DNA of 27,141 nt from Promethearchaeota archaeon (GCA_030668025.1 DAOUUT010000010.1:1-27141), one strand, 5' to 3'; positions 1 to 7,924 are shown, numbered from the stretch's first letter. Translations and numbers: made by a program. The notes: a model not told the origin generated them from the sequence alone.

Positions 1-659
1 GTTGTACCCCACGCTCCGAGAGAATAATCTTGCCAGACTACGTGCACTCTGTCGCTACTATCAACAGTAATTGCGGGAAAGACACTACTACTATCCCACC
101 AGTAAGTATCATCGTAACCGTCTGAAATTACGGTGACGTTGGACCATCCCGTTGCGGTCGTGAAATTGGCGTACATTATTTCGGTGTCTGTACCCCACGC
201 GCCGTCAGTAGAATCGTCCCAGACTGCGTGAACTATGTCGTTACTATCAACAGTAATTGCGGGATCTTGACTACGACCATCGTTCCAGTAAGTACCATCG
301 TAACCGTCTGAAATTACGGTGACGTTGGACCATCCCGTTGCGGTCGTGAAATTGGCGTACATTATTTCGGAGTCTGTACCCCACACACCGTCAGTATCAT
401 CTTCCCAGACTGCGTGAACTATGTAGTTACTATCAACAGTAATTGCGGGAACTTGACTACGACCATCGTTCCAGTAAGTACCATCGTAACCATCTGAAAT
501 TACGGTGGCATTAGAGAAATCCACCGCACTTGATTTAAGATCGTAATAATCGTAAGTACTAGAAGAAGCTGTTATATGGTTCAATGTACTTAAAAAAAGC
601 CCACAGAAAAAGAATTGCAATATTATAAAATATATTATCAAAGATTTTTTTTTCAGCAT
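1..659 (-). CDS. Secreted repeat protein, sialidase/BNR-like beta-propeller type (N-terminal part)
   Basis: The frame is open from an ATG at 659 to the window edge, giving 219 residues of a longer protein. It begins with a classic signal peptide: MLKKK followed by about 20 hydrophobic residues, with possible cleavage near the Thr-Ala-Ser-Ser stretch around residue 30. From about residue 45 it consists of 62-residue tandem repeats. Each holds ISDGYDGTYW, then PAITVDS, then a VHAVW-type strand, an acidic loop, and EIMYANFTTATGW. The PAITVDS...VHVVW pattern is typical of sialidase/BNR-like beta-propeller blades. Every repeat carries N-x-T sequons (NFT, NVT), as expected for an N-glycosylated archaeal surface protein. 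No catalytic residue is identifiable. Role inferred: extracellular or cell-surface binding or adhesion. The C-terminus lies outside the window. Confidence 0.8.
   Translation of the reverse strand, partial: MLKKKSLIIYFIILQFFFCGLFLSTLNHITASSSTYDYYDLKSSAVDFSNATVISDGYDGTYWNDGRSQVPAITVDSNYIVHAVWEDDTDGVWGTDSEIMYANFTTATGWSNVTVISDGYDGTYWNDGRSQDPAITVDSNDIVHAVWDDSTDGAWGTDTEIMYANFTTATGWSNVTVISDGYDDTYWWDSSSVFPAITVDSSDRVHVVWQDYSLGAWGT
111..520. repeat. 186-bp tandem repeats inside the secreted protein gene
   Basis: The same motif, beginning atcgtaacc, recurs at 111, 297 and 483, exactly 186 bp (62 codons) apart. The stretches around 111-180 and 297-366 are almost identical at the DNA level, including third codon positions. 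This indicates recent duplication or gene conversion. The repeats continue past the left edge. Confidence 0.92.
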
Positions 660-996
660 TTTTTTACCCTTTCTTTAAAAAATTTGATTTCTATTAAAAA
701 ATTTTTATTAGATTTTAATATGTATAACATTCCTTTTTATTTATAGAGTATGAACCTTTTAAATATCTAATAAATAATTTAAACTTTAATTTTCGACGAT
801 ATTTGTGTTTTATTCATCTTTCTTTGATGTTGTAACAGACTCATTCGATTTATTCACGCTGGCCAAAGTTATTGATTATTTAAAATTAAATATAAAATTC
901 TTATTGATTATAGAGTAAAAGTTTTTACTTTTTAAAATTTTTAAAAAAGTATCCGATTATTTAAAATAAATACAAAATGAAAACTAAAAAGTTAAA
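660..996. other. Divergent intergenic region, 337 bp
   Basis: This lies between the secreted repeat protein (minus) and the winged-helix gene (plus). It is very AT-rich. I see no RNA gene or small ORF of conviction. The left part should hold the promoter of the secreted protein. The right part holds the repeated TATA-like blocks and the palindrome described separately. Confidence 0.7.
874..978 (+). promoter_or_regulatory. Promoter/operator region of the winged-helix gene
   Basis: Two nearly identical blocks, GATTATTTAAAAT-TAAATATAAAAT at 874-898 and GATTATTTAAAATAAATA followed by CAAAAT at 955-978, are about 81 bp apart. The second has a TATA-like TTTAAAATAAAT centred about 32 bp before the ATG at 997, consistent with a very short leader. 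Between them is an inverted repeat, AGTAAAA-gt-TTTTACT (914-929). A DNA-binding protein gene directly downstream makes autoregulation plausible. The low-complexity AT background limits certainty. Confidence 0.4.
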
Positions 997-1260
997 ATGG
1001 TAGATCACGCATTATATTTGAATGCAGTAAACAACTCAATAAGACGAGAGATGTTACGAATTTTAAATGAGGTGGAAAAAACCTCTCAAGAAGATTTCTT
1101 TGAAAAATTAAAAGCCAATAATATCTTGGATAAAGAGGATGTTTTTAAATACCACATAGACTACTTAATTCAAGCAGATTGCGTCAAGAAAATCGAGGAA
1201 GATGGAAACAAAATCAATTTTGAGATATTACAAGCTGGAAAAGTCATCGAAAAGTACTAA
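997..1260 (+). CDS. Small winged helix-turn-helix regulator (ArsR-like)
   Basis: This 87-residue protein is little more than one wHTH domain. It has a hydrophobic helix 1 (ALYLNAVNNSIRREMLRILN), a second helix with SQEDFFEKL, a candidate recognition helix around KEDVFKYHIDYLIQA, and a beta-wing (CVKKIEEDGNKINFEI) with a short C-terminal helix. The start pattern, HALYLNAVNNSIRREML, resembles the ArsR/MarR-like 'regulator domain only' proteins common in archaea. No metal-binding Cys pair is visible, so metal sensing is not supported. It stands alone and its promoter region has repeats that could be its own operators. It ends 7 bp before the convergent gene at 1268. Confidence 0.7.
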   Translation: MVDHALYLNAVNNSIRREMLRILNEVEKTSQEDFFEKLKANNILDKEDVFKYHIDYLIQADCVKKIEEDGNKINFEILQAGKVIEKY

Positions 1261-1267
1261 ACCTTAT

Positions 1268-1741
1268 TCATTTATTTTTTTCTAAATATTTTTTAAAACA
1301 AGTACAACAAGGAATTCCAATATTAATATTGTAATTTCGTAGTTTTTTTATTTCTGAATACATAAAATTGATTAAAATATCTCTCAGTTCTATATGTTCA
1401 TCATTAAAATACATTTTTTTTAAATGCGAGTAGTGATTGGTAGCACCACATGTAGGACATCTCGAATAATGATTTATAAAATTAAAAAAGATTACTCTTT
1501 CCTCTTCATCGAGGGCTTTTAATTTCAAATCTGGATTGTTAAGGATAAGTAATTTTAAGTGATCAAGTTCGGTTAACATCTCATCTCTAAGAAAATTTGA
1601 GTTTTTTCTAAAATTATTAAGATGATTAGCACTGGGATTCATATCAGGTTTAAAATCAATCTCATTATCAAAATATTCTAAAGTTTCGTTAGAAAATATC
1701 AATTTCTTGCTTTTTTTTGTATTATCCATAAGATTTTCCAT
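1268..1741 (-). CDS. Hypothetical small protein with a split Cys cluster (zinc-ribbon-like C-terminus)
   Basis: I do not recognise a named family. The 157-residue protein has a polar N-terminal half without clear structure (about residues 1-55) and a helical middle (55-92). The C-terminal part contains C95-P-T-C98-G and then C145-C146-T-C148. A CxxC plus CCxC arrangement about 50 residues apart suggests a zinc site formed by two knuckles. Two in-frame ATGs (1741 and 1729) are possible starts and neither has a clear Shine-Dalgarno. It converges with the winged-helix gene with a 7-bp gap, so the two 3' ends probably overlap. Confidence 0.6.
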   Translation of the reverse strand: MENLMDNTKKSKKLIFSNETLEYFDNEIDFKPDMNPSANHLNNFRKNSNFLRDEMLTELDHLKLLILNNPDLKLKALDEEERVIFFNFINHYSRCPTCGATNHYSHLKKMYFNDEHIELRDILINFMYSEIKKLRNYNINIGIPCCTCFKKYLEKNK

Positions 1742-1813
1742 ATTTTTTTTCCGAGATTCTTAAATTAGTTTTTAACAATAAATCTTAGGATGGATTCATT
1801 CTTAAAATTTATA

Positions 1814-3097
1814 TCACAAAAATTTGAAGCTTTTTTCTTTACTGGAAAAAAGATCGTTTTCCTTGAATTCAGATAATCTTCGAATGTCCATAACTTTTGA
1901 GGAGGCGAAGTACTCAAAATCAAAATCTACAACATCGCCCGCGTTTCTACCTGGAATTGGCATAAGTCTAGCTGTCAGTGGTTTTTTCAATCTTAAGGAA
2001 ATAGTACATATATCTAATAAAATATAAAACAATTCTCTTTCGGTAATATCACCCGGTAATGGAACACAATCTAATCCAGTTCCACAAATAGTAGCATACA
2101 GCAATAGTGTATCTAAACTAAAATTATTTTCTGATAAGCTTTTAGCTATTGTATAGTCTTCAAGCACAGAAGGCATAAATCCTGAAAATCCTATAACTTT
2201 TTTTCTTTTGGGTATTGCATTTTTTATAATTGCTACTCCGATAAGAGAGCCGTGAGCGCCAAAATATTCGAAGTTTAGTTTTTCAAAGGCTGTACCGATG
2301 CTTTTTTCTACAGTAGGATAAGGCGCTGGAGAGAAATCAATTCCGTTAAATTCAATGTCGTGCTTGTTAGCCACATCTTCGCAAATTCTCATCAAATTGT
2401 CATAAATTTCGTTAAACCTTCTACTCAAGTTATTTTGTGCTTCTTCAAAATTCTTAGAGTTTTCAAAAGCCTTCACAACTTCATCTGCCATCTCCAACGC
2501 TAAGCTAAAAGAAGGTCTTTCTGAAACGTGATAAGCTGCGGGAAAAAATGGCGTATCGGGAGAGACATTAGAGCTCACGCAAAAGTTTAGGTTTTTAAAG
2601 GGATCAGGTTCGGATAATTTCTTTATAATTTTAGCCCCTGATCGAAGAGCAGATAAGTTAATTCCGTTTTCCGTTGACGCTACATTTACAGAACTAAAAA
2701 ATTTTTCTTTTCTTTTAATGAACGCAGGTATTTCATTCAAAAATAATTTTTCGTAAATACCATATTTCTGAATTTGCTCGTCTGCTAATACAGCACAAGA
2801 AGCAAAGTAATCAAATCCGTATTTCGATACGATTCTTTCTAAAATATCTAATTGCTCGTGAATCCTAGTTAAGATTTCATTTAAATTTCGAGCATGCAAT
2901 TGTTGATCATAAGATAATATCGGTTGAGAGCACAACCTTTTAGTCTGGACTTCAATAGCTATATCGTTAAATTGTTGCGTTAGGTCTCTATTGAATGCAT
3001 TGAACTTGCTAAGATTTTGCTCCATTACGGTTTCGAATTCTTTATCCTCGATTAAATAAGGTATTTTTTGTCCAATTGTAATAGCTCGAATTTTCAT
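1814..3097 (-). CDS. DUF711 / UPF0210 family protein
   Basis: The 427-residue protein begins MKIRAITIG and has the hallmarks of the DUF711 (UPF0210) family. These include a central SLALEMADEVV segment, NGIDFSPAPYP near residue 255, and a Gly-rich C-terminal half with GFSGFMPSVLED, a CGTGLDCVPLPGDIT loop and LTARLMPIPGRNAGD. Family members are about 430-450 residues, so it is full length. The fold is related to pyruvate formate-lyase/ribonucleotide reductase barrels, but no enzyme activity is established to my knowledge. Bacterial homologues are often paired with an ACT-domain gene; none is seen here. It lies 93 bp downstream of HdrA-MvhD on the same strand, but a hairpin terminator lies in that gap, so separate transcription is likely. 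Confidence 0.85.
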   Translation of the reverse strand: MKIRAITIGQKIPYLIEDKEFETVMEQNLSKFNAFNRDLTQQFNDIAIEVQTKRLCSQPILSYDQQLHARNLNEILTRIHEQLDILERIVSKYGFDYFASCAVLADEQIQKYGIYEKLFLNEIPAFIKRKEKFFSSVNVASTENGINLSALRSGAKIIKKLSEPDPFKNLNFCVSSNVSPDTPFFPAAYHVSERPSFSLALEMADEVVKAFENSKNFEEAQNNLSRRFNEIYDNLMRICEDVANKHDIEFNGIDFSPAPYPTVEKSIGTAFEKLNFEYFGAHGSLIGVAIIKNAIPKRKKVIGFSGFMPSVLEDYTIAKSLSENNFSLDTLLLYATICGTGLDCVPLPGDITERELFYILLDICTISLRLKKPLTARLMPIPGRNAGDVVDFDFEYFASSKVMDIRRLSEFKENDLFSSKEKSFKFL

Positions 3098-3146
3098 AAT
3101 GTTTTCGTAGGGAAGATTTATTGTTTTACATTTTAGTTGATAAAAG

Positions 3147-3191
3147 AAAAATCATTAATAAGATTTACATCAGAAACCTGTAATGATTTTT
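3147..3191 (-). terminator. Hairpin terminator after HdrA-MvhD
   Basis: Read on the minus strand, a perfect 11-bp stem (AAAAATCATTA pairing with TAATGATTTTT) encloses a 23-nt loop. It starts at the stop codon of HdrA-MvhD and is followed by a U-rich run. Position, stem and T-run fit transcription termination between HdrA-MvhD and DUF711. Confidence 0.6.
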
Positions 3192-5587
3192 TATATTTCA
3201 TCCAGTTTTACTTTTTCTTTCGCTTTTTCTTCCGCGATTACAGGCTTTATATATTCTCCAGGCTTAATTGGTCCCAGTTTTTCAAGTTCAGATTTGAATT
3301 CGGAAATAACTTGAGCGAATTTTTCACCTTCGCCAGCAGATATGCTTACTATTTTGACGCGAGCTTCGTTTATCCCAGCTTCCCCAAGTATTTCTCTTAT
3401 GCTTTCGTATCTAGTCGTTGCTTTCATAAAACCAGTATCGTAATGGCAATCCTGTGGGTGACACCCTGCGATTAATACGCCATCTGCACCGTTAAAGAAA
3501 GCTTCAAACACTTGCGAAGGATTCAACATTGCTGTACACATTACGTGCACAGATCTTACATTGCTCGGATAATTTAATTTACTTGTGCCAGCAAGGTCTG
3601 CGCCCATATAAGAACACCAATTACAGAGAAACGCGATTATTAAGGGGGATTCGCTTTTTTTCTTTAATACCGTTTTGATTTGAGCATTTAATTGCGCTTT
3701 AGTAAAACCCGGAATGTATAACGCATCGGAATGGCACATTGCGGCACAAGCTCCACATCCAGTACAGTTAGCTTGAGTGATGATTAATTTATTATTCTCG
3801 ATTTTTAAAGCGTTATAGTTACAAATATTTTCGCATAATCGGCATAAATCACATTCATCTGGATTAAAATAGACGATATGAGGATCTAATTCAACCTCTT
3901 TTTTTGAAGTTAAAGCTATAGCTTTCGCAGCAGCGCTTTCTGCTTGAGCTATACTGTTAGGAATATCCTTAGGCCCTTGTATCACACCTGCCAGAAATAT
4001 TCCGTTCACAGAAGTCTCAGAGGGTTTTATTTTCAGATGCTTTTCTAGTAAGAAACCGTAGGGGTCTTGTGATATGTTTAATAATTGACTTAATTCTTTT
4101 GTGCCCTCTGCAGGTTCAATTCCTACTGCTAATACCACGACATCGGCCCTATTTTCGAAAATAGCGTCCTCAATAACATCTTCGCCACGAATTAATAATT
4201 CTCCGCTTTCTGATAAATCGTCTTTTAAAATTGCTGAAATATTACTTTTTATAAACCTAATCCCAAAAGTTTCTTGGGCTCTATTATAGAACTCCTCACA
4301 ATTCTTACCCATAGCTCGAATGTCAGTATAATAAACATTAATTTTAATCTCAGGGTATTCCTTTTTTAAAAGAACCGCTTGTTTAATTGCCACATTACAG
4401 CAAACTTGGCTACAATAATCGTGGTGAATAACTTTATTTCTTGAACCTACGCATAAGACAAACGACACTTTCTTAGGTACTTTTCCATTGGAAGGTCTCG
4501 CAAACCTTCCGCGAGTAGGTCCATCGTTGTTAAGCAGTCGCTCCAATTGCATAGTGGTGATTACATCAACATATCTTTGATAATTCAATTCGCCTAACAA
4601 ACTAGGATCAAACGTTTTAAACCCTGTTGCAACTATAATTGTACCCACTTGAAATTCGATTGTCTTTGCTTTTTGATCGAAATCGATTGCGTCGCGATCA
4701 CACGCTTGCTCGCACGCTTTACATCCGATACAGAACTCTTCTATAATGTTTGGATAGAGCGGTATAGCTTGAGGATAAACCACATCAATTGCTTTTCTGG
4801 GATAAAAAGTATCCTCTACGTCAATTGGACAAACATCTCGACAAAGATCAAAGCAACCTACGCAAGTCTCCTCGTTAATAAATCGCGGGTGTTTTTTTAC
4901 TCTTACATCAAAGTTTCCAACATAACCCCCTACTTTTTCGATTTCAGAATACGTAAGCAACTCAATATTGGGGTGATCTTTTACTTCTACCATAAGAGGA
5001 CCTAATATGCAGATCGAACAGTCTAATGTAGGAAAAGTCTTATCAAAAAGAGCCATGTGGCCTCCTATTGTTAAGTCTTTTTCAACTAAATATACTTTAT
5101 ATCCAGCATCCGCAATGACAAGAGCAGCTTTAATACCGGCAATTCCGCCCCCAATTACCAAAGTTGCTGGATTAACATTAGCATATTGAACCTCTAAAGG
5201 CATGAGAAGCTTAACTTGCTCAATTGCCATATTTATTTGATCTATTGCTTTTTGAGTAGCTTTCTCAGGATCGTCACTATGAACCCAAGAGTTTTGCTCT
5301 CTGATATTTGCGAAGGATATAAGAAATCTGTTGATACCCGCCTTTTCTATGGTTTTTCTGAACAACAATCCATGTAATTTAAAGGAACACGCGGCAATAA
5401 CTACACGATCGATCTTATTTTCTTTAATTTCCTCAATTATTTTATTTAAACCCAATTCTGCGCATAAATATTGATCTCCAATTACATGGACATCTGGATA
5501 TTGGCTAAAATGTTCTATCAGTTTACCGTTATCGATTACGCCGCTAATATTTTTACCACAATCGCAGACAAACAATCCAATTTTCAA
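3191..5587 (-). CDS. hdrA: Heterodisulfide reductase subunit A fused to MvhD (HdrA-MvhD)
   Basis: This 798-residue cytoplasmic flavo-iron-sulfur protein would be the electron-bifurcating core of an Hdr complex. Residues 1-130 are the HdrA N-terminal domain (FVCDCG, C10, C42, C67). The FAD Rossmann motif IGGGIAG is at 145-151, followed by GGHMALFDKTFPTLDCSICI (175-194), an HdrA signature. Inserted ferredoxin-type clusters lie at 242-253 (C-x2-C-x3-C-x3-CP) and 286-296. A second flavin-binding half with YCSQVCC (391-397) follows. Two more cluster motifs, CDLCRLCENIC (579-589) and CTGCGACAAMC (608-618), come next. Residues about 648-775 are a complete MvhD domain: FLCNWCSYMGAD, VHVMC684, GCHPQDCHY and SAGEGEKF. 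HdrA-MvhD fusions are known in archaea and some bacteria. The TTG start gives the standard HdrA N-terminus. No HdrB or HdrC is adjacent; an HdrB fragment lies at the right edge. Confidence 0.93.
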   Translation of the reverse strand: MKIGLFVCDCGKNISGVIDNGKLIEHFSQYPDVHVIGDQYLCAELGLNKIIEEIKENKIDRVVIAACSFKLHGLLFRKTIEKAGINRFLISFANIREQNSWVHSDDPEKATQKAIDQINMAIEQVKLLMPLEVQYANVNPATLVIGGGIAGIKAALVIADAGYKVYLVEKDLTIGGHMALFDKTFPTLDCSICILGPLMVEVKDHPNIELLTYSEIEKVGGYVGNFDVRVKKHPRFINEETCVGCFDLCRDVCPIDVEDTFYPRKAIDVVYPQAIPLYPNIIEEFCIGCKACEQACDRDAIDFDQKAKTIEFQVGTIIVATGFKTFDPSLLGELNYQRYVDVITTMQLERLLNNDGPTRGRFARPSNGKVPKKVSFVLCVGSRNKVIHHDYCSQVCCNVAIKQAVLLKKEYPEIKINVYYTDIRAMGKNCEEFYNRAQETFGIRFIKSNISAILKDDLSESGELLIRGEDVIEDAIFENRADVVVLAVGIEPAEGTKELSQLLNISQDPYGFLLEKHLKIKPSETSVNGIFLAGVIQGPKDIPNSIAQAESAAAKAIALTSKKEVELDPHIVYFNPDECDLCRLCENICNYNALKIENNKLIITQANCTGCGACAAMCHSDALYIPGFTKAQLNAQIKTVLKKKSESPLIIAFLCNWCSYMGADLAGTSKLNYPSNVRSVHVMCTAMLNPSQVFEAFFNGADGVLIAGCHPQDCHYDTGFMKATTRYESIREILGEAGINEARVKIVSISAGEGEKFAQVISEFKSELEKLGPIKPGEYIKPVIAEEKAKEKVKLDEI

Positions 5588-5811
5588 TTTGAAACCACTC
5601 TATAACTTTAAATTTTCGCGAATCTATGATTAATATTATCTAATGTCAATATTAATTGTTCCTAATAATTGATAAAAATTAATTTTCACTATTGTTAGAA
5701 TTCTCAACAATAAAAATCTTCAGCAAATAATTTTTTCTCGAACAATTTTTAATTATTTTTTTATTTGAAAAACCTAAATTTATGAAAAAAAATATAAAAA
5801 AAAATATTAAT
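5588..5811 (-). promoter_or_regulatory. Upstream region of HdrA-MvhD with near-palindrome
   Basis: This 224-bp gap holds the presumed promoter of HdrA-MvhD. At 5691-5711 there is a near-perfect inverted repeat, ATTGTT-AGAATTCT-C-AACAAT, about 105 bp before the TTG start. It could be an operator or part of the 3' end of the upstream carbonic anhydrase transcript. Confidence 0.35.
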
Positions 5812-6672
5812 TTATTGATATACAATTTCCTTTAAGATGAATTCGTCACTTTTTAAATGATTAACTGTGATGCCTCCAATTATCACTATATTGCCTTTAA
5901 AAGATTCCTTCTCTAAGAATTTTTTAATTATTAATTTTGTTTTTTCCATAACGAGATCATAATTTAGTTTGGTTAATGCAATAACTTGCTGATTATTTTC
6001 TCTCATCTCAAGGATTTTGCTTAAATTATCACCATGATTATTCACTAACTCTTGATGGAGAACCACTCTTGTAGGATCTATATTTATTTCATCTTCTGGC
6101 ATATTAAATTCTTGTGGATTCTTGCATTGTTTCAACGCATTTAAAAAACCTATCATTGCACCACATGATGTAGTAGGTTTTACGTGACCTGGTCTAATTA
6201 CATTTCCATAAATGAAACTTTCACCATTCCTAAGGCCGGTGTGGGGGCTTACAAATAGAATCATATTACCTTTTTCCCGTTCTCCATTTACAATATTGTC
6301 AGGAACATGGTGACTCGCTGCTGTTAAACCAGCAACACCTCCAATAGGATAGGCGGCAAGACCACCAAGATGGAATTCTCCGTTAAATTGATCTTTTAAG
6401 GCATTTTCAACGGTATCTCTTTCAAAAATTCTATTAATATCATCGGGACAGACACTAAAGACAAGCCTTGAATTTTTTCTATTAAAATTATGTTCAAAAA
6501 GACTTTTTTTGGTTTCAGAAATTAAATCTTTTACATTGTATATCTTTCCCCATTTCCCAAAATCATTTTGAATTTGTTCTGTAAATTTATCCATTATTCT
6601 TTCCTCTTTTATAGCGTATATTTCTCCCATTTCCCCAAAATCATTTTGAGTTAGTTCTGTAAATTTATCCAT
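5812..6672 (-). CDS. LCIB-type (theta-class) carbonic anhydrase-like protein
   Basis: The protein is 286 residues. Its core matches the limiting-CO2-inducible protein B/C beta-carbonic anhydrase family. Visible signatures are FSVCPDDINR (72-81), GGLAAYPIGGVAGLTAASHHVPD (103-125), SPHTG (142-146), GNVIRPGH and TTSCGA (167-172). Candidate zinc ligands are C75, H144 and C170, with D77 and R81 as the likely catalytic pair. These assignments are from family memory. The expected reaction is CO2 hydration to bicarbonate in the cytoplasm. Residues 1-26 are nearly duplicated by residues 27-51, and the DNA unit includes the ribosome binding site, so translation could also start at M27 (ATG at 6594). 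Residues 1-50 lie outside the catalytic core. The gene is upstream of HdrA-MvhD on the same strand with a 224-bp gap. Not every family member is an active enzyme. Confidence 0.7.
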   Translation of the reverse strand: MDKFTELTQNDFGEMGEIYAIKEERIMDKFTEQIQNDFGKWGKIYNVKDLISETKKSLFEHNFNRKNSRLVFSVCPDDINRIFERDTVENALKDQFNGEFHLGGLAAYPIGGVAGLTAASHHVPDNIVNGEREKGNMILFVSPHTGLRNGESFIYGNVIRPGHVKPTTSCGAMIGFLNALKQCKNPQEFNMPEDEINIDPTRVVLHQELVNNHGDNLSKILEMRENNQQVIALTKLNYDLVMEKTKLIIKKFLEKESFKGNIVIIGGITVNHLKSDEFILKEIVYQ

Positions 6673-6684
6673 TATTCTTTCCTC
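6583..6684 (-). repeat. 78-bp tandem duplication of start codon plus ribosome binding site
   Basis: Two copies of a unit running from GAGGAAAGAATA-ATG into the first codons lie head to tail. The ATGs are at 6672 and 6594. The first 19 coding bases are identical and the rest differ at about ten positions. The upstream copy has the stronger Shine-Dalgarno (GGAGG), the inner copy GAGG; both sit about 7 nt from their ATG. Confidence 0.85.
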
Positions 6685-7168
6685 CGTTTTTTTTTTTTTT
6701 TTTCTAAAATTATTTTTAATTGAGTAATTTTTTTTTGTTTTGTTTTATTGATTTTACCCATTTATTGATTAAAATATATAATTTTTACTTAAATTTATAT
6801 ATAAAACCATAATAATCTTTTTTATATTTAAATATTTCCATAAAAAATTATGGTTTAATAGATAGAACATATATAAGATCTAAAAAAAAAGACAGAAATA
6901 TATATACGAAATCTTATGTTATAACATACAAATACAATACTTTATAATTAGAAGTAAATAAATTTTATATTATGGAAAGGTTGCTATAAAAGGATTTTAT
7001 TATAATCCTACACGTAAATTAAAAGAAAAACAATATATTTAAAATTAGAAAAGGTAAAATTCAATAAATAATTTAATAATTAAAAAAGAGATATAAAAAT
7101 TGAGACATTTAACATACCGAAATACATTTATTTGGTTTATAAAAACATATTAATGATATAAAAATAAA
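6673..7168. promoter_or_regulatory. Divergent intergenic region between carbonic anhydrase and RHH-receiver genes
   Basis: This stretch of nearly 500 bp is extremely AT-rich and carries no convincing ORF or RNA gene. On the minus side, a run of 17 A residues (6687-6703, T on plus) directly precedes the GGAGG of the carbonic anhydrase. On the plus side, TTTATAAAAA at 7136-7145 is a good TATA box about 25 nt upstream of the GTG at 7169, pointing to a leaderless or very short-leader transcript. A second TATA-like CTATAAAAGG occurs at 6984-6993. A perfect 14-bp palindrome, TATGTTATAACATA, lies at 6915-6928. An inverted repeat, AGGATT...AATCCT, lies at 6991-7009. Confidence 0.5.
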
Positions 7169-7924
7169 GTGGTAAATATTTCTGAAAATAGAAAAGATTT
7201 AGAAGAAATGAATAAATACGTAGGTGTGTTAGTTTCTGAGACTACGAGGAAGAAATGGAAAAAATTTGCTAACAAGAGCAATCTCTCCACAACATCAAAT
7301 CTTGTTAGGAAAGCTGTAAATTTTTATATTGATTTACAAGAAAAATTAAGTTATATTGAAGATTTTTCTAAAATTTCCCACGAACTGAAAAGACCGCTTA
7401 CTTCAATTAAGGGATTTGCTCAATTAATAATCGATAATCATAAACAAGAGCTTAGTTGGGAGGCTTTATTAAAAGTTAAGGAAATAATTGATAATAGTAT
7501 ACTACTCGAGAATAAAATTGTAAATATTTTAGATAACCCTCCTATTGATAAAGATCAATATGACATATTAATTGTAGATGACGACGAATCAACAATTAAA
7601 TTATTACTTAATTTTTTTCAAGGTAAAGGTTATAGGTGTCAGGAGGCATTATTTGGGGTTGAAGTATTTGAATTTTTAGATATGCATATTCCTAAATTGA
7701 TATTATTAGATATTCTTCTACCTGATAATAGTGGATACGAAATTTGTAAAACATTAAAATTTGATGAAAAATATAAAAGATTTAAGGATACGCCGATATA
7801 TTACGTAACTGCTGTTCCTGAAGTTGAAGTTGCTAAAAAATTTAAAGAAACGGGCGCAGAGGGATACTTCATAAAACCCTTCAATTTTCGAGAGTTTGAA
7901 ATTATATTTAAATATATAGATTAA
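7169..7924 (+). CDS. RHH DNA-binding / HisKA / receiver hybrid without ATPase domain
   Basis: The protein is 251 residues. Residues about 16-60 (YVGVLVSETTRKKWKKFANK, then a helix with NLVRKAVNFYIDL) look like a ribbon-helix-helix domain. Residues 65-121 are a HisKA dimerisation/phosphoacceptor region, with H71 in SHELKRPLTSI. The chain then passes directly into a receiver domain (131-250): acidic pocket D137-D139, phosphoacceptor D181 in LLDILLPDNSG, T214, and K236 in IKPF. There is no HATPase_c domain, so it cannot phosphorylate itself and would need a partner kinase. The convergent six-PAS kinase next door is the obvious candidate. The GTG start at 7169 fits the TATA box; an ATG at 7208 would still include the RHH. 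Inferred role: a phosphorelay-controlled transcription factor. Confidence 0.75.
   Translation: MVNISENRKDLEEMNKYVGVLVSETTRKKWKKFANKSNLSTTSNLVRKAVNFYIDLQEKLSYIEDFSKISHELKRPLTSIKGFAQLIIDNHKQELSWEALLKVKEIIDNSILLENKIVNILDNPPIDKDQYDILIVDDDESTIKLLLNFFQGKGYRCQEALFGVEVFEFLDMHIPKLILLDILLPDNSGYEICKTLKFDEKYKRFKDTPIYYVTAVPEVEVAKKFKETGAEGYFIKPFNFREFEIIFKYID

Noticed and set aside
3137..5189. Several plus-strand frames within HdrA-MvhD
   Set aside because: They are antisense to a gene with many diagnostic motifs, and their translations show no domain.
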